A stretch of DNA of 8,288 bases from Bordetella parapertussis. GTDB lineage: Bacteria; Pseudomonadota; Gammaproteobacteria; Burkholderiales; SG8-39. Of this stretch, positions 6,081-8,288 are shown piece by piece. Below the pieces are notes generated by a model. It was not told the origin of the DNA, made no database searches, and saw nothing but the letters and a program-made list of their open reading frames with translations. Location of the stretch: positions 1 through 8,288 of the forward strand of contig CAMDRY010000122.1 in assembly GCA_945906975.1 (NCBI GenBank), read 5' to 3'. Each line of letters opens with the position of its first letter. Position 1 is the stretch's first letter. A program made the position numbers and the translations under genes.

Positions 6081-6734
6081 ATGGCCCAATCCTTCGACCT
6101 ACACTGTCGCGCCTGTCCCAGGCTGGCGGCATTTCTAGATGATGTTCGCACCAGCGAACCGGGCTATTACGCCCTGCCGGTGCCCTCTTTTGGAGATCCG
6201 GTTGCGGGTTTGTTGATTGTCGGCCTTGCTCCAGGGATGCACGGCGCGAACCGTACCGGCCGCCCCTTCACTGGAGACTACGCCGGGATCCTGCTCTACC
6301 AGACACTGCACAAGTTCGGTTACGCCAATCACGCGGGATCTGCCGATCCCAGGGATGGTCTGGTGCTGACGGGTTGCCGCATAACCAATGCGGTTAAATG
6401 CCTTCCACCGAAGAACAAGCCTGAGTTGAGTGAAATCAGGCAGTGCAACCATTTTCTTGCAGCAGAATTGGCGAGCAAACCGCCTCGATCAATTCTCGCC
6501 TTGGGAACTATCGCCCATCAGGCCGTACTGGAGGCCCTAGGCTTGCGCGCAAAGGATTATTCGTTCCGTCATGGCGCACAGCACAACATCTCAGCTGCGT
6601 CACAGGCTCTCAGGGGAGTGATCCTGCACGATAGTTACCATTGCAGTCGATATAATACAAATACGAAACGCCTGACCGAGGTGATGTTTCACCAGGTTTT
6701 CTCGGATATAGCCAAACATCTCGGTCGAAGTTGA
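6081..6734 (+). CDS. Uracil-DNA glycosylase, family 5 (UDGb type)
   Basis: A base-excision-repair glycosylase of 217 residues expected to remove uracil, and in this family also hypoxanthine and other deaminated or damaged bases, from DNA. Motif 1, GLAPGMHGANRTGRPFTGD (48-66), is the family 5 form, which has no catalytic Asp or Asn at the GLAPG position. C9 and C12 (CRAC), C107 (NAVKCLPP) and C122 (EIRQC) are placed as the four [4Fe-4S] ligands of this superfamily. Motif 2 reads DSYHCSRYNTNTKRLT (184-199), with H187 as the expected catalytic-site histidine. Relatives usually have HPSRxN here, so Cys replaces Pro at 188. ATG 6081 keeps the first cysteine pair near the N-terminus; it lacks a clear Shine-Dalgarno. 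The gene stands 10 bases before uvrC and is probably co-transcribed with it. Confidence 0.9.
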   Translation: MAQSFDLHCRACPRLAAFLDDVRTSEPGYYALPVPSFGDPVAGLLIVGLAPGMHGANRTGRPFTGDYAGILLYQTLHKFGYANHAGSADPRDGLVLTGCRITNAVKCLPPKNKPELSEIRQCNHFLAAELASKPPRSILALGTIAHQAVLEALGLRAKDYSFRHGAQHNISAASQALRGVILHDSYHCSRYNTNTKRLTEVMFHQVFSDIAKHLGRS

Positions 6735-6747
6735 GGAAATCGCAGTG
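6733..6747 (+). promoter_or_regulatory. Ribosome binding site and GTG start of uvrC
   Basis: GAGGA at 6733-6737 lies 7 bases before GTG 6745 and overlaps the glycosylase stop TGA (6732-6734). It is the best Shine-Dalgarno in the window and decides the start of uvrC, which has no ATG before base 6838, already inside the GIY-YIG domain. Confidence 0.75.
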
Positions 6748-8288
6748 GGTGATCAGGACACAAAGGGCAGGGCGGCGCCAGGGTTCGACAGTGCAACGTT
6801 GATCGGTGGACTACCGAATCTTCCCGGCGTTTACCGTATGCTCGGGGTTGGTGGAGATGTGCTTTATGTGGGGAAGGCGCGCGACCTCAAAAAGCGTGTC
6901 TCCTCGTATTTTCAGAAAACAACGCACAGCCCCCGTATTCAAATAATGCTCTCGCAGGTGGCTTCCATGGAAACCACCGTGACGCGCTCCGAGGCGGAGG
7001 CGCTGATTCTCGAAAACAACCTGATCAAGTCGCTGTCTCCCCGATACAATATTTTGTTTCGCGATGACAAGTCCTATCCGTATTTGATGATTTCAGGCGG
7101 CGAGTTCCCACGACTGGGCTTTCATCGGGGGCCGCTGGACAAGGCAAACCGGTATTTCGGCCCATTCCCGGACAGCAATGCCGTGCGCGACAGCATTCAG
7201 TTGCTACAGAAAATTTTCCGTTTGCGCACCTGCGAAGATCCGGTATTTTCCAACCGGTCCCGCCCCTGCCTTCTTCACCAAATTCGGCGCTGCTCGGCAC
7301 CTTGCGTCGCTTTGATCGATGCAGAGGCCTATGCCGCAGATGCCGATCGTGCAACCAAGCTTATGGATGGTCGCACAGATGATGTCATGAAAGACCTCGC
7401 CGAACGGATGACGGAGGCGGCAGAAGGTCTGCATTACGAAAAAGCTGCTGTATTTCGTGACCAAATACAGTCCCTTGCAACCGTGAAGGCGCGACAGTAC
7501 ATTGATAGTGGTCGGGCGCTGGATGCCGACGTCATCGCCTGCGCAGTCCAGCCCGGAGCCACCTGCGTCAATTTGGTTATGTTGAGGGGAGGGCGGCAAG
7601 TCGGGGACAAGAATTTTTTCCCGCAAAACGCTCAGGATCAAACCCCAGCCGACGTAGTGCTGGCTTTTCTGAACCACCACTATTTGCTGCAGCCGATTCC
7701 TGCGCTGGTCATTATTGGCGAAGAGGGGCTTGACGCGGGTGAAATTGCCACCATGCTCTCGGAGCATGCCGCGCGGCGTGTACAGGTTGTTTTGAGGCCC
7801 CAGGGGGAAAGGCGGGTATGGACTGAGATGGCACAGCAAAACGCCGAACTCGCTCTTGGGCACAAACTGCGCGAGCAAAGCAATCAGGAAAAGCGCTTAC
7901 TGGCTTTGCGTGATGCGCTATTTCTGCCGGAGTCGGTCAAGCGTATCGAGTGTTTTGACATCAGCCACACCCAGGGTGAGGCGACCGTCGCGTCATGCGT
8001 TGTATATGACCGGATGGATTTGAGGCGTAATGAGTACCGTAGGTATAACATTGAGGGAATCACCCCCGGCGATGATTATGCTGCGATGCGGTCTGTTCTG
8101 ATGCGCCGATATGAAAAAATATCCAGAGAGGCGGGCGTAATGCCGGATTTGATACTTCTTGACGGTGGCAAAGGACAATTAAGCAGCGGCATGGCGATTA
8201 TGGCCGAGTTGGGGCTGTCGGAAATTCAGCTCGTCGGTGTGGCCAAGGGGCCGGAGCGCAAAGCGGGAATGGAGGAGCTCATATTGGC
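6745..8288 (+). CDS. uvrC: Excinuclease ABC subunit C (3' truncated by window end)
   Basis: The dual-incision nuclease of UvrABC nucleotide-excision repair. It is recruited by UvrB and cuts on both sides of the lesion. The window holds 514 complete codons of about 610; the C-terminal helix-hairpin-helix domain is missing. The N-terminal GIY-YIG nuclease shows LPGVYRM (G28-V-Y30), LYVGKARDLKKRV (Y41-V-G43, R46) and ALILENNLIK (E90, probable metal ligand). C163, C175, C183 and C187 (ending in RRCSAPC) have the spacing 12-8-4 reported for the [4Fe-4S] cysteines of UvrC. A UvrB-binding UVR domain lies at about 212-247 (LHYEKAAVFRDQI). The RNase H-like 5'-incision domain shows CFDISHTQGE (D405), PGDDYAAM (D443/D444) and LILLDGGKGQL (D473). 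It starts with GTG 6745 behind a strong ribosome binding site. The frame is intact to the edge. Confidence 0.96.
   Translation, partial: MGDQDTKGRAAPGFDSATLIGGLPNLPGVYRMLGVGGDVLYVGKARDLKKRVSSYFQKTTHSPRIQIMLSQVASMETTVTRSEAEALILENNLIKSLSPRYNILFRDDKSYPYLMISGGEFPRLGFHRGPLDKANRYFGPFPDSNAVRDSIQLLQKIFRLRTCEDPVFSNRSRPCLLHQIRRCSAPCVALIDAEAYAADADRATKLMDGRTDDVMKDLAERMTEAAEGLHYEKAAVFRDQIQSLATVKARQYIDSGRALDADVIACAVQPGATCVNLVMLRGGRQVGDKNFFPQNAQDQTPADVVLAFLNHHYLLQPIPALVIIGEEGLDAGEIATMLSEHAARRVQVVLRPQGERRVWTEMAQQNAELALGHKLREQSNQEKRLLALRDALFLPESVKRIECFDISHTQGEATVASCVVYDRMDLRRNEYRRYNIEGITPGDDYAAMRSVLMRRYEKISREAGVMPDLILLDGGKGQLSSGMAIMAELGLSEIQLVGVAKGPERKAGMEELIL
7752..7768 (+). repeat. 7-bp inverted repeat inside uvrC
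   Basis: CATGCTC at 7752-7758 and GAGCATG at 7762-7768 are exact reverse complements around a TCG loop. The hairpin lies in the MLSEHA-coding stretch between the UVR and RNase H-like domains. It has no U-run and is probably incidental. Confidence 0.45.

Noticed and set aside
6000..6089. 30-residue N-terminal extension of the efflux protein
   Set aside because: The extension is not hydrophobic, does not resemble DmeF proteins, would overlap the start of the divergent gene and crosses the promoter-like TACAAT. MQTHDLSRWQH is the family N-terminus.
7204..7878. 224-residue open frame on the minus strand within uvrC
   Set aside because: It is antisense to a conserved part of uvrC (cysteine cluster, UVR domain), shows no recognisable motif, and is explained by the codon usage of the real gene.

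Overview
This window is a chromosomal housekeeping segment that looks betaproteobacterial. The basis is gene order: lepB (3' end), a DUF4845 membrane protein, rnc, era, recO, pdxJ, acpS and nagZ on one strand is the arrangement I know from Betaproteobacteria, and the proteins read as that class. No species can be named from the sequence alone. By eye the base composition is moderate to moderately GC-rich and even throughout. I see no insertion sequence, phage gene, tRNA, rRNA or CRISPR array.

Positions 1-5058 (+ strand) form one tightly packed cluster. Neighbours overlap by four bases (rnc/era ATGA, pdxJ/acpS GTGA) or sit 6-34 bases apart, so co-transcription and partial translational coupling are likely. 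The genes cover protein export (lepB), RNA and ribosome maturation (rnc, era), recombination repair (recO), the last step of the DXP-dependent vitamin B6 route (pdxJ), acyl-carrier-protein activation (acpS) and cell-wall recycling (nagZ). The only gap above 100 bases in the cluster, between acpS and nagZ, is exactly filled by a 44-codon reading frame that overlaps both neighbours in ATGA fashion. It is a candidate small gene, not an established one.

Positions 5055-5999 (- strand) encode a cation diffusion facilitator of the DmeF type, running against the cluster. Its stop codon and that of nagZ share the tetramer CTAG, with no visible terminator between them. The 81-base gap 6000-6080 divides it from a divergent gene and holds a good minus-strand -10 box and a spaced inverted repeat that could be an operator.

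Positions 6081-8288 (+ strand) hold a family 5 (UDGb-type) uracil-DNA glycosylase followed after 10 bases by uvrC, which begins at a GTG with a strong ribosome binding site and runs off the window end. The pair joins base-excision and nucleotide-excision repair. Both proteins carry cysteine sets expected to bind an iron-sulfur cluster.

Nothing here is a clear undescribed system. The points most worth a second look are the micro-ORF at 3884-4018, the divergent PdxJ subfamily in an otherwise standard operon, the changed motif 2 of the uracil-DNA glycosylase, and the dyad in the divergent promoter region.
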